61,577 bases of DNA, from the NCBI GenBank assembly GCA_910585995.1, contig CAJUGG010000069.1, positions 1-61,577 of the forward strand, read 5' to 3'. This document shows positions 44,114-52,986 of the stretch, one piece after another. The notes under the pieces are model-generated. The model was not told the origin of the DNA and searched no databases. It saw only the letters and a program-made list of their open reading frames with translations. Position 1 is the stretch's first letter; each line of letters begins with the position of its first letter. The DNA comes from an uncultured Lachnospiraceae bacterium. GTDB taxonomy: Bacteria; Bacillota; Clostridia; Lachnospirales; Lachnospiraceae. Position numbers and translations under genes: made by a program.

Positions 44114-44701
44114 GTGGAATATGTAAAAGAAGTTTTTGCGCAGTATGACAGGCAGTGTATTCGTGTCTATCAGGCATATAATGCTGATATTGCGCGTGAG
44201 GCGGTTGCTCTGCAGACGTTTGGGGAGCATTTTAATACGAACCGTATGACGTGGATCAAGCCGTCTTTTTTGTGGTTTATGTATCGTTCTAACTGGGGGA
44301 CTAAGAAGAATCAGGAATGTATCCTGGCTTTGGATATCTATCGTGAAAAGTTTAACGAGCTGTTGACAAAAGCGGTTCTGACTTCACCAGATTCTTCCAG
44401 CTATACGGGCGCACAATGGGAAAAAGCGTTTGACGAGACAACCGTCTACTGCCAATGGGACCCCGACCGCTCCATCAACGGCAACGCCATTCATCGCGCA
44501 GCCATCCAGCTTGGAATCAAGGGCAGCACCTTACGGGATTTCCTGGATACCAGCATCCATCACATAGAAGACCTCACTCCCCTGGTCCGAAAATGGAACG
44601 AGCAGCGAAAAAACGGAAAACTAACCTCCAAAAGCCTCCCCACCGAAAAAATATACCCCCTCCAAGACAAAACCATCCGCCACCGCCTCAACATGAAATA
44701 A
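44114..44701 (+). CDS. DUF4291 family protein
   Basis: The GTG at 44114 follows GGAGGG (44101-44106) by about seven bases. An in-frame ATG at 44087 sits right after a -10 box and would be leaderless. The 195-residue product matches DUF4291 (V-Y-Q-A-Y-N-A-D-I-A, W-I-K-P-S-F-L-W-F-M-Y-R-S-N-W, V-Y-C-Q-W-D-P-D-R). The family is uncharacterised; I know of no reaction. It is a single gene ending before a large palindrome. Confidence 0.8.
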   Translation: MEYVKEVFAQYDRQCIRVYQAYNADIAREAVALQTFGEHFNTNRMTWIKPSFLWFMYRSNWGTKKNQECILALDIYREKFNELLTKAVLTSPDSSSYTGAQWEKAFDETTVYCQWDPDRSINGNAIHRAAIQLGIKGSTLRDFLDTSIHHIEDLTPLVRKWNEQRKNGKLTSKSLPTEKIYPLQDKTIRHRLNMK

Positions 44702-44786
44702 AATCCCCCTCCCCCCATCGCCCCAGGCGCTGCCTTCACAGTAGCTTTAGACAAATCTTGAAGGGGTTCTACGCCTACCAACCCCA

Positions 44787-45110
44787 GGAGCCGCCGCATG
44801 GCACAGCGTCAGCTTCTGCGGGCTGTACCTGCCCTATGGTGTACGGCACTGGAGGGCTTGTGGCCCCTGGGGCTTTGTCTCGCACAAATAGTGCTGTGTA
44901 GATTGGAGCGGACTGTTTGCCGTTTTTGTATGAGCCAGACGAACACGCTCTGCGTGTACGGTTGGAGCATACAAAAGCGGTGAACTGTCCGATACATTCT
45001 ATGCAGACATTTGTCGAGACGAAGCCCCAGGGGCCACAAGCCCTCCAGTGCCGTACACCATAGGGCAGGTACAGCCCGCAGAAGCTGACGCTGTGCCATG
45101 CGGCGGCTCC
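44787..45110. repeat. 324-bp palindromic element
   Basis: The left arm from 44787 and the right arm to 45110 are inverted copies. About the first 100 bases on each side are nearly identical (44787-44890 against 45009-45110), the inner parts are less conserved, and the centre is a perfect ACACGC-TCT-GCGTGT hairpin (44943-44957). Each arm reads M-A-Q-R-Q-L-L-R-A-V in opposite directions, a mere consequence of the symmetry. It fills the gap between two convergent genes and ends ten bases before a stop codon. It may be a non-autonomous mobile element or a large terminator structure. Confidence 0.85.
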
Positions 45111-45119
45111 GTCGCCCCC

Positions 45120-46619
45120 CTACTCTACAGGTGCCACTGCCTCCACCGGTGCTTCTGCCGGCACCTCCGCCGGATCTCCTTTCTCCGGCTCCTTCACTTT
45201 CGCTTCCGTCCCCGGCAGATGATAACAGATCACCGCCGTCCCCTTCTCTATATTCTCATAGATCGTCTTCGCAACCGAAGGCGGCAGATTCACACATCCA
45301 TGCGATCCATTCGTCTTATAGATATTTCCTCCAAAAGACCCTCTCCAGTTCGCATCATGCATCCCGATATTTCGATTAAACGGCATCCAATACGACACCG
45401 GCGTCTGATAATTCTCTCCTGTCAGCGTGGCATTCCTCTGCTTATACGTAATACTGTACGTCCCCGCCGGAGTATCATACCCTCTCGAAGAATTTCCGGA
45501 TACAAAATCCGACTCCAGCACTTTCTCTCCATCTTTATAGAGGAACAGATGCTGCGCCGTCAGATTGATCTCCACATAAGTCGTGCCATAATCCGGCATC
45601 TCATAAGAAGCCGCTGTCTGATAATAGACGGGCGTCCGCTCACCGCTCTCTCCATTTTCGATCATCTGTGCCAGCTCAATGGCCTCTTGTTCATAATTCA
45701 TCCACCAGCCATAGTCACCGCCCACGACCGTGACCTCTTTGCCATAGCTGGTCATAAACGTACGATTGCGAAAAATAGTATCATACTCCTTACGAAGCTG
45801 TGCCACATATTCTTCTACCTTACTCTTATCCAGTGTCACCTGCGCGCCATCCACCAAAAGCCAGTCAGCAATCACAGCGCCGTCGACCACTTCCTGCTTC
45901 TCTCCAAAAGTATATGTAATCCGTACATCCGCATAATGCTGAAGCTTTTCGAGAGCCTTAGACAGCTTCTCATCCTCCGAAGTAACCTTAGGAGTCTTAT
46001 AGCATCCCGCCTGGTCTAAATCAATCGTCTCCGCCAGTTCTTGTACTGCTTCCTCCACGGTCTTCAGCGTCTTCTCCATATCCAGTTCATTGCCCTGGGT
46101 CTCTGGTATCAACTCATAACCCTTCTCCTGGCTGTAATCTGATATGTAGGCGTCGGTAGGCGATACCGCAAAATCCTCTTCAAACCCCTTAAGATTCTTG
46201 ACCCGCTCCTCTAACTGTTCCTTATCATAACTTACCAGCCCTTCTGTTCTGTGCTCTGTCTCCTGCGGTAAAAACCACAGCCATGTATTCTGTGCATGTA
46301 AGAGTTCCTCCAAAGGTTCCACCGAAGCATACGATAGAGCAATCTCTTTTCCCTGGATATCCTCTTCCAAAGTAGAACCATCCGTCTTACGTTCCACTAC
46401 CGATAACAGATAGTCTTCCATCTGCTCTGTCAATTCTTCAATGGTCATCCTGGATACATCAATCTGATCCACCACAGTCCCATCCAAGAAATGACTCTGA
46501 TAATAAACAAAACCTACCGCATAGACTGTCACTGCTGCCAGCAAAAGCCCGCCTAACAGAATTGGCAAAACCGGAAAGTGTTTTTTCTTATTTTGCTGTT
46601 TTTTCATTCCCCTCATCAT
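45120..46619 (-). CDS. L,D-transpeptidase (YkuD domain) with peptidoglycan-binding region
   Basis: The 499-residue protein has a membrane anchor after a Lys-rich start (L-P-I-L-L-G-G-L-L-L-A-A-V), two PG-binding-4-like regions (about 60-330), and a C-terminal YkuD domain (about 340-480) with the catalytic S-H-G-C-V-N-L. It forms 3-3 cross-links in peptidoglycan or attaches proteins. A Pro/Glu-rich tail follows. Single gene adjacent to the palindrome. Confidence 0.92.
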   Translation of the reverse strand: MMRGMKKQQNKKKHFPVLPILLGGLLLAAVTVYAVGFVYYQSHFLDGTVVDQIDVSRMTIEELTEQMEDYLLSVVERKTDGSTLEEDIQGKEIALSYASVEPLEELLHAQNTWLWFLPQETEHRTEGLVSYDKEQLEERVKNLKGFEEDFAVSPTDAYISDYSQEKGYELIPETQGNELDMEKTLKTVEEAVQELAETIDLDQAGCYKTPKVTSEDEKLSKALEKLQHYADVRITYTFGEKQEVVDGAVIADWLLVDGAQVTLDKSKVEEYVAQLRKEYDTIFRNRTFMTSYGKEVTVVGGDYGWWMNYEQEAIELAQMIENGESGERTPVYYQTAASYEMPDYGTTYVEINLTAQHLFLYKDGEKVLESDFVSGNSSRGYDTPAGTYSITYKQRNATLTGENYQTPVSYWMPFNRNIGMHDANWRGSFGGNIYKTNGSHGCVNLPPSVAKTIYENIEKGTAVICYHLPGTEAKVKEPEKGDPAEVPAEAPVEAVAPVE

Positions 46620-46721
46620 TCCTTTCCAAGTTCATGTTACTCTCTATAGTATACAAATTTTTGAGAGAAAAAACAACTAAATGATGCAGAATGTTTTTTA
46701 TCTGGACTGGTTATTTTTTTC

Positions 46722-46788
46722 AATACTGGATATTTTTATAAGTCCAGTATTCTGCTACTATAACCTACGATATCTACTTTGCAAAGTA
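46722..46788. promoter_or_regulatory. Inverted repeats upstream of the ECF S-component
   Basis: AATACTGGA (46722-46730) pairs with TCCAGTATT (46743-46751), and a second perfect palindrome TACTTTGCAAAGTA lies at 46775-46788. Either may be an operator or, for the first, an RNA hairpin. No known riboswitch motif was recognised. Confidence 0.5.
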
Positions 46789-46828
46789 TAGCAACAACAT
46801 CCAACCAGGAAAAGCAAGGAGAACGACT

Positions 46829-47347
46829 ATGAATCATCTTACTCAGACAAAAACCGTATATTCTACCCAGTGGATGGCACTGACTGCTATGCTGATGGCC
46901 ATGAATATTGCACTTAGTTCTTTTGGTGTCCCCGTCCCCGGAGGGCATCTGTATCTCAATGATGTGGTCATCTGTACCGCTGGTATCCTGTTAGATCCCT
47001 TAGGTGCTTTTATCGTAGGCGGTATTGGAGCTTTTTTAGGAGATTTCTTCTTCTATCCGACTCCCATGTTTGTATCTTTAGTCACCCACGGCCTGCAAGC
47101 TGTAGTGATTTCTCTGTGTGTACACCGTCTGTATCATGGAAAAAAGACAATATCCGCTGCGATTGGCGTCAGTATCGGTGCCGTAATCATGGTAGCTGGC
47201 TACTCTTTTGGCAGAGCCTTTTTATACAGCACCCCGGAGTACGCCCTTTTAAAACTCCCTTTTCAGATATTGCAAGCCGTCACAGGAGCTGTCATCGCCA
47301 TGCTGCTCTGTTTCCACTTCCGCCTAACAGATCAGATACAAAAATAG
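46829..47347 (+). CDS. ECF transporter S component, substrate unknown
   Basis: The 172-residue protein has five or six membrane helices and the pattern of ECF vitamin-uptake S components (A-L-T-A-M-L-M-A-M-N-I-A-L, G-G-H-L-Y-L-N-D, A-F-I-V-G-G-I-G-A-F-L-G-D). S components bind the vitamin and dock to a shared EcfT/EcfA energising module not found here. The substrate cannot be told from sequence. AAGGAG precedes the ATG; a terminator follows. Confidence 0.8.
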   Translation: MNHLTQTKTVYSTQWMALTAMLMAMNIALSSFGVPVPGGHLYLNDVVICTAGILLDPLGAFIVGGIGAFLGDFFFYPTPMFVSLVTHGLQAVVISLCVHRLYHGKKTISAAIGVSIGAVIMVAGYSFGRAFLYSTPEYALLKLPFQILQAVTGAVIAMLLCFHFRLTDQIQK

Positions 47348-47418
47348 CAAAACACTCAGGCATATCGATAAGGAAGATTTAGAACGATCCTATCATCCAT
47401 TTTCTTTAACATAAAAAC

Positions 47419-47449
47419 AGAGCGCATAGACTTGTTTTCTATGCGCTCT
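47419..47449. terminator. Terminator between the ECF gene and the XRE gene
   Basis: AGAGCGCATAGA (47419-47430) pairs with TCTATGCGCTCT (47438-47449), a perfect 12-bp stem with a 7-base loop, preceded by five A. It sits between convergent stops at 47347 and 47513. Confidence 0.8.
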
Positions 47450-47512
47450 AGCCCATACATACCCTGCTTTTGGATAGTTTCTTAATGCGTTTACCAAATC
47501 GTGTTCATTCTG

Positions 47513-48484
47513 CTATTTTTGAAACAATTTTACACTGCCGGCGATCGCGCCAAACAGGATTCCTGCCACGGGCCAGAGTATCCAGGTGGTATCCCAGCTC
47601 TCGGTAAAGAGGCTGATCCCTACGTAGATGCCAGTGCACAGACACCAGTATACTACGGCGATCTGGCCTATGATCTTACTGGCTTTTTTCTCTTCTTTGG
47701 TATAGTCTCCAATCTGTAAGAGCTGTTCATAGGAACCCTTTTTCATCCCCACATCCACAAACAGATATACTCCGGCTGCCACGAACACAAGCAAGATCAT
47801 CAATCCTGTCACCTGTATGAGATCTCTTGCGTCTATGGAGCCTGCGATAAGCCACGGTACAGGCCCTACGATGCAGAGTGCCACTCCGGCTGCAATCTTT
47901 CTGGTAAATGTCAGAGCCTCTGCTTCCTGGCGTTCTGACACCATCCCGGATACCCCATAGCACAGCTCAAATTCTTCCTCTTCGAGCCACTCATATTTTT
48001 TTAGCTTGATCCCAAACAGGATAAAGCCCCCTACTGCTATGGCAACCATCATAAGCAGCAGTCCCACACCAATGCCTCCTGCCAGATCTTCAGACAAGGG
48101 CAGATACTTCTCCTCTGCCAGACCGTTTAAGAACAGTAGCGGCACCGGAGACAGGATGCACAGTACAACACCTGCTCCGATCCGGCCTGCGGCTTCTCTG
48201 CGCACGCGGATAAATTCCTGCGCTTCCTCCATCGTCACTTTCTTCATAGAAGAATGTGTCAGATATCCTGGAACATGGTCCTCTTTTTGATCGTCTTTTA
48301 AGAGATAATCTGTGCTGACTTCAAACAGATCACTCAATAACAAGATCTTATCCAGTTCCGGCACTGACATGGAACTCTCCCATTTAGAGACTGCCTGTCT
48401 GGATACCTTTAATTTTCCTGCCAGCTCCTCCTGAGACCATCCGTTTCTTTTTCTTAATTCTGTAATCTTTTCACCTAATATCAT
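47513..48484 (-). CDS. XRE-family regulator with membrane domain
   Basis: The 323-residue protein has a Cro/CI-type HTH at residues 1-63 (W-S-Q-E-E-L-A-G-K-L-K-V-S-R-Q-A-V-S-K-W-E) and then at least six hydrophobic segments arranged as an internal repeat (about 95-165 and 190-315). Such membrane-tethered XRE proteins are widespread in Clostridia and may sense envelope stress. GGAGG precedes the ATG. Its target is unknown. Confidence 0.88.
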   Translation of the reverse strand: MILGEKITELRKRNGWSQEELAGKLKVSRQAVSKWESSMSVPELDKILLLSDLFEVSTDYLLKDDQKEDHVPGYLTHSSMKKVTMEEAQEFIRVRREAAGRIGAGVVLCILSPVPLLFLNGLAEEKYLPLSEDLAGGIGVGLLLMMVAIAVGGFILFGIKLKKYEWLEEEEFELCYGVSGMVSERQEAEALTFTRKIAAGVALCIVGPVPWLIAGSIDARDLIQVTGLMILLVFVAAGVYLFVDVGMKKGSYEQLLQIGDYTKEEKKASKIIGQIAVVYWCLCTGIYVGISLFTESWDTTWILWPVAGILFGAIAGSVKLFQK

Positions 48485-48598
48485 CTGATTTCCTCCAAAT
48501 CTATCCTTGCATATATGCTGTCTGTATCATAGCAAAACAGATGGTTTCCTACAAGAAAGCAGACTTGGAAATCTGTCAACTGGCGGTTGCCTTTGCGC

Positions 48599-51500
48599 TT
48601 ATTTCAATACTTTTTTAAGCATCGCAAACAAATTATCCACATCAATCGGTTTGGATATATGCCCATTCATCCCACATTTTACGGCCTCCTGCTTATCCTC
48701 TTCAAAAGCATTGGCCGTCATGGCCAGAATGGGTATGGTGGAAAGCCTATGGTCATCCAGGTTTCGGATCAGCTGTGTCGCCTCATAGCCGTTCATGACG
48801 GGCATCTGCACATCCATCAGCACTAGCTGATAATAGCCCGGCTTGGAATTTTTCAGCATATCCACGGCGATCTGTCCATTTTCTGCCACTTCTGTGGTAA
48901 AACCTGCATCTCCTAATATCGCTACCGCAATCTCTTGATTTAGCTCATTATCTTCTGCTAACAAGATCCGCCCTGTCTGGACATCAGTCAGACTTTCCTG
49001 GACATTCTTTTCCTGTGTCTCCTCTACATTTACAATCGAGTACAGACATTCCCTAAGTTCTGACAAGAAGAGCGGCTTACTGCAAAACGCGGTGACACCT
49101 GCTTCTTTTGCCTCCTCCTCAATATCCGACCAGTCATAGGCTGTCAGGACAATCACCGGCACATCTTCACCAGTCTCTTTGCGGATTCTTCTGGTGACTT
49201 CAATTCCGTTCATATCCGGTAGCAGCCAGTCAATGATATAGACACAGTAATTGTCTTCCCGCATCACAGCCTGACGAGTACGTAGCACTGCTTCTTTTCC
49301 CGACAATGTCCACTCTGCACGCAGCCCAATCTGTCCCAGCATATAGGAGACGCTGTCACAGGTGTTAAAATCATCATCCACCACCAGTGCCCTGCAGTTC
49401 TTTAATTGTGGAATATCCCGCAGTTCATTGCGCTGCTCATGAAGACGGAACGTAAAAGCTACCACGACTTCTGTCCCAACACCTTCTTCACTCTTCACCT
49501 CAATGGAGCCATTCATCATATCCACAATATTTTTGGTGATCGCCATTCCAAGGCCTGTGCCCTGGATTCCGCTTGTAGTAGAATTTTTCTCCCGTTCAAA
49601 AGGCTCAAATATATGAGAGATAAATTCTTTGCTCATACCGATTCCGGTATCTTTGATGCAAAATTCATAATGTGCATAATCTTTAGGCGCCCCCGGACGC
49701 TCTGTTACCCGGATCGTGACGATTCCTCCGGCTCCTGTATATTTTACTGCATTGCTTAACAGGTTCAAAAGCACTTGATTGAGCCGAAGCTTGTCGCAAT
49801 AGATATCTTCATCTAAGACATCCACGGCATCCATATAGAGTTCGATCTGTTTTGAGCGGATATCCGCCTGCAGGATGTTGCGCAGCCCATGCAGGATATC
49901 CGGCAGGCGGCAAGGCTTTTCATCCAGATGCATCTTGCCGCTCTCAATACGGCTCATATCCAGGACATCATTAATCAGACTTAACAGATGGTTCCCGGAA
50001 GTCATGATCTTTTTCAGATATTCTTCCACCTGTTCCGTCCGGTCGATATGGGCGATCGCCAACGCTGTAAATCCCACGATCGCATTCATTGGCGTGCGGA
50101 TATCATGAGACATATTGGATAAAAATACACTTTTTGCCTTGTTGGCTCTGTTGGCCTGCAAAAGAGCATCCTCCAACATACTCTTTTGTTCCATCTCTTT
50201 GCGGGTCTCTTCATCCACACTGCAAAATCCCAGTACTGCTCCGTGGCTCTTCCCCCACTCTCCTGCCCGCACAGCCTTCATCTGGTAATATCTTACTTCC
50301 CCGTCTTCTAGTATCCGATGGTTTATATAAAGCTGATTTTTCTCCGCCAGCTCGCTTTTCAGACTGTCGCGGCTTAACATACTCCGCAGCATCTCCTGAT
50401 CTTCCCCATAGACCCATCTCTGTATGTAAAGCTCCATACATTCCTCTAAGGAGATCTCCTCCTCGGAACCAGAACCCAGCCTGCTGCTGTCTTCCTCATC
50501 CATACGGATGGCCATTCCGCTTCCAGTGTCAAGGTCAAAGGTAAATACCAGATTAAAATCAATACTCAGCGCATGAATCAGCTCCATTTGCCGTCTTTCT
50601 TTTTCCTTTTCCTGCATCTTCTGCGCGGTACAGTCAAGCAAAAAACGCTGACAGAATAATTCTCCGCCCTCTCTGGACAGCTTCACATTGCCCATGACGT
50701 GACGAATCTGCCCGTCCTTGGTGCGCACCCGATATTGAATATTGGTGCAGTCACCCTCTTTTTGTAGGCTCTGAATACAATTTTTCAGTTTTTCTCTGTC
50801 TTCTTCCATCACAGAAGCAGCGATCAGATCAAATCCTCGCTCCTCCATCTCTTTTTGAGAAGTATATCCCAAAATCTCAAGAGCCGCGCGGTTTACATTT
50901 AAGATACGTTTTCCGTCTATGGTATGGCTCAATATTCCACATTCCATGGTGGTAAATATCGTCTCTAATGCTCTGTTTTTCTGTATAATCTCTTTCTCGT
51001 AGTCCCGCTCCTTTGTCACATCAATGGCCACGCCAACTGTGCCCATCACGCTCCCGTCCAGATCATACAGCGGAGATTTATAGGTGGTAAGCTGCCTCAT
51101 CCCATCTCCGGTCTTGATGATCTCCTCCGATACACAGGTCTCTCTCTTGGTCATCACGATGCGTTCAGACTCAATACAGGCAGGGTCATCCTGCTCCACA
51201 TCCCAGATATAGGCATGGCCGCGCCCTTCTACCTGTTCTTTTGCCTTATTCACCGTCTTACAAAAACTGTCATTTACTTTTTCATGGATCCCGTCTTTGT
51301 CCTTATACCAGATCAAAGTCGGAATATGGTTGATGGTGGCATCCAGAAAATGGCTGGTCTGCCATAAATCCTTACTCATCTGAAAGCTCTGCTGCCATCT
51401 CTCAAGGCGAAAAAGGCTTTCCTCTTTTGACATAGGCAGATACCAGATATCGCGAATCTTTGACAGATGATCCTTGAGCGATCCCATCTGCTCCTGCTGC

Positions 51501-51742
51501 GCTAAAATGATCAGCTCGGCTTCTTCCTTTTTCTCCTGCAAAAGAATCTGCAATACTTGTTTAGCGTCCATATGTACAAGGTTTGCCAGAATCACATCCG
51601 CCTCTTTTATCAATGTCTTTTCCACTGTCTTGCTCTTAGAAAATGCATGGGTAAACTGTTTTGGCGCAGGCAGAACCTCTATGTTGTCAAATATTTCACA
51701 AGCATCACCTAATAAATAGAAATGAACATGGCAATGATACAT
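48599..51742 (-). CDS. Hybrid sensor histidine kinase with PAS domains and two receivers
   Basis: The ATG at 51742 is preceded by AGGGGGATAG; the frame to 51787 has no ribosome site. The 1047-residue protein lacks membrane helices. An N-terminal receiver-like segment is followed by PAS domains (about 125-250, 260-380), a third sensory region, HisKA with H546 in N-M-S-H-D-I-R-T-P-M-N, an HATPase (D-T-G-I-G, G-T-G-L-G), and two receivers with phospho-accepting D838 (I-I-D-W-L-L-P-D) and D977 (L-M-D-V-Q-M-P). The signal and partner response regulator are not in the window. Confidence 0.93.
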   Translation of the reverse strand: MYHCHVHFYLLGDACEIFDNIEVLPAPKQFTHAFSKSKTVEKTLIKEADVILANLVHMDAKQVLQILLQEKKEEAELIILAQQEQMGSLKDHLSKIRDIWYLPMSKEESLFRLERWQQSFQMSKDLWQTSHFLDATINHIPTLIWYKDKDGIHEKVNDSFCKTVNKAKEQVEGRGHAYIWDVEQDDPACIESERIVMTKRETCVSEEIIKTGDGMRQLTTYKSPLYDLDGSVMGTVGVAIDVTKERDYEKEIIQKNRALETIFTTMECGILSHTIDGKRILNVNRAALEILGYTSQKEMEERGFDLIAASVMEEDREKLKNCIQSLQKEGDCTNIQYRVRTKDGQIRHVMGNVKLSREGGELFCQRFLLDCTAQKMQEKEKERRQMELIHALSIDFNLVFTFDLDTGSGMAIRMDEEDSSRLGSGSEEEISLEECMELYIQRWVYGEDQEMLRSMLSRDSLKSELAEKNQLYINHRILEDGEVRYYQMKAVRAGEWGKSHGAVLGFCSVDEETRKEMEQKSMLEDALLQANRANKAKSVFLSNMSHDIRTPMNAIVGFTALAIAHIDRTEQVEEYLKKIMTSGNHLLSLINDVLDMSRIESGKMHLDEKPCRLPDILHGLRNILQADIRSKQIELYMDAVDVLDEDIYCDKLRLNQVLLNLLSNAVKYTGAGGIVTIRVTERPGAPKDYAHYEFCIKDTGIGMSKEFISHIFEPFEREKNSTTSGIQGTGLGMAITKNIVDMMNGSIEVKSEEGVGTEVVVAFTFRLHEQRNELRDIPQLKNCRALVVDDDFNTCDSVSYMLGQIGLRAEWTLSGKEAVLRTRQAVMREDNYCVYIIDWLLPDMNGIEVTRRIRKETGEDVPVIVLTAYDWSDIEEEAKEAGVTAFCSKPLFLSELRECLYSIVNVEETQEKNVQESLTDVQTGRILLAEDNELNQEIAVAILGDAGFTTEVAENGQIAVDMLKNSKPGYYQLVLMDVQMPVMNGYEATQLIRNLDDHRLSTIPILAMTANAFEEDKQEAVKCGMNGHISKPIDVDNLFAMLKKVLK

Positions 51743-51829
51743 CTTTTCTATCCCCCTGTGCTTCACAATAACATCTCTTCTTATCATACTGTATTTTTGT
51801 AGTCAAAGCAATTTGAATTTTACGAAATA

Positions 51830-52156
51830 TCAAAAAAGAAATTGTACCAATAGCATATAGCATACTGTGCCCCCTGCGATGGACAGCAGCATCTGCCGTT
51901 TCCACAGCTGAAGCGCAACTACCAGCAGGATTGACAACGCCTCCGGAACCCCATGGCCCCCAGTAAAGATGTTTATATTTCTCAAACAATAGATCACTAA
52001 CAGACCAAATACCGCCGAAGGCAGCACCTTTCCCAGATACTGGATATATCGGGGTGTGGATCTTCCCGCCGGAAACAACAAAAATGGCAAAAAACGAGTC
52101 AGCATGGTCCCAAGGATCACCATACTGATCGTAAGCAGCTGTTCAGACAATGTCAT
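51830..52156 (-). CDS. azlD: AzlD-like branched-chain amino-acid exporter small subunit
   Basis: The 108-residue membrane protein has four hydrophobic helices and the AzlD pattern (T-R-F-L-P-F-L-L-F-P, G-H-G-V-P-E-A-L-S-I). It overlaps the azlC stop by four bases. AzlCD together export branched-chain amino acids or analogues. Confidence 0.9.
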   Translation of the reverse strand: MTLSEQLLTISMVILGTMLTRFLPFLLFPAGRSTPRYIQYLGKVLPSAVFGLLVIYCLRNINIFTGGHGVPEALSILLVVALQLWKRQMLLSIAGGTVCYMLLVQFLF

Positions 52157-52866
52157 GATATCTCTCCTCCTCTCTCAAGAGGTCTGCGACAAACAGTCAG
52201 CATCCCCAGGATAGCAAGCATGGCCGGGATCATAAAATGATCTGCGCCAAAGGCAATCAGACACAACAGCGACATAAAAAGTCCGACCCCTGCACTGACA
52301 TGTTGTTTTTCCTTTAGCCATTGTTCTAAGAAAATCACCACAAACATGGCAGTCATCACAAAATCCAGTCCCTCGGTGTTAAAACGGATCAAAGATCCGA
52401 ATAGCCCTCCCAATGTAGCTCCTAAGACCCAGTATGCATGATTCAGCAAAGTGACAAAAAACATAAACCAGCCCTGATCCACCTCCTCTGGAATATCTAC
52501 CGTATAATTAATCGAAAAACTCTCGTCACACATGCCAAAGATCAGATAGCATTTTTTAATCCCTGTACCCCGATATCTGTCCAACATGGAAACTCCATAA
52601 AACAGATGTCTTGCATTTAAGATCAGTGTCACCGTCAGCGCCTGCAATGGAGAAAATGCTCCCAGCAGCAGATTCACTGCCACAAATTCCACAGAACCGG
52701 CAAAAATCGTCAGGCTCATAAACATCGGATACCAAAATGAAAATCCTGATACATTCATATAGATACCATATGTCATGCCGAGAAAGCAAAATCCGGCAAA
52801 GATCGGTACTGTGTAGGGAAAGGCACAGACCAGCGCCCTCTTTATTTTTTGTGTCTTCTTTTGCAT
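52153..52866 (-). CDS. azlC: AzlC-like branched-chain amino-acid exporter large subunit
   Basis: The ATG at 52866 (M-Q-K-K-T-Q) follows GAGGAGG; the frame up to 52938 would enter the promoter region. The 237-residue protein has about eight helices and the AzlC motifs (F-A-G-S-V-E-F-V-A-V-N-L-L, L-N-A-R-H-L-F-Y-G, F-G-M-C-D-E-S-F). It pairs with the next gene. Confidence 0.92.
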   Translation of the reverse strand: MQKKTQKIKRALVCAFPYTVPIFAGFCFLGMTYGIYMNVSGFSFWYPMFMSLTIFAGSVEFVAVNLLLGAFSPLQALTVTLILNARHLFYGVSMLDRYRGTGIKKCYLIFGMCDESFSINYTVDIPEEVDQGWFMFFVTLLNHAYWVLGATLGGLFGSLIRFNTEGLDFVMTAMFVVIFLEQWLKEKQHVSAGVGLFMSLLCLIAFGADHFMIPAMLAILGMLTVCRRPLERGGEIS

Positions 52867-52940
52867 GTCAACCTCCTCGTGTCCTTTTACACGGCTATAG
52901 TATAACATTTTGTGAAATACAAAACAATCCTGTCGCACAC

Positions 52941-52970
52941 GAAAAAGAGCTATCGGACACCCGATAGCCC
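52941..52970 (-). terminator. Terminator after the aldo/keto reductase gene
   Basis: Read leftward, GGGGCTATCGG-GTGT-CCGATAGCTC forms an 8-bp perfect core stem (52949-52968) followed by five T. It lies 17 bp past the reductase stop. Confidence 0.85.
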
Positions 52971-52986
52971 CTTTATCACATTCTTC

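Noticed and set aside
44798..45099. Two opposite frames that begin with the same ten residues
   Set aside because: They arise only from the symmetry of the 324-bp palindrome; no ribosome sites or domain matches.
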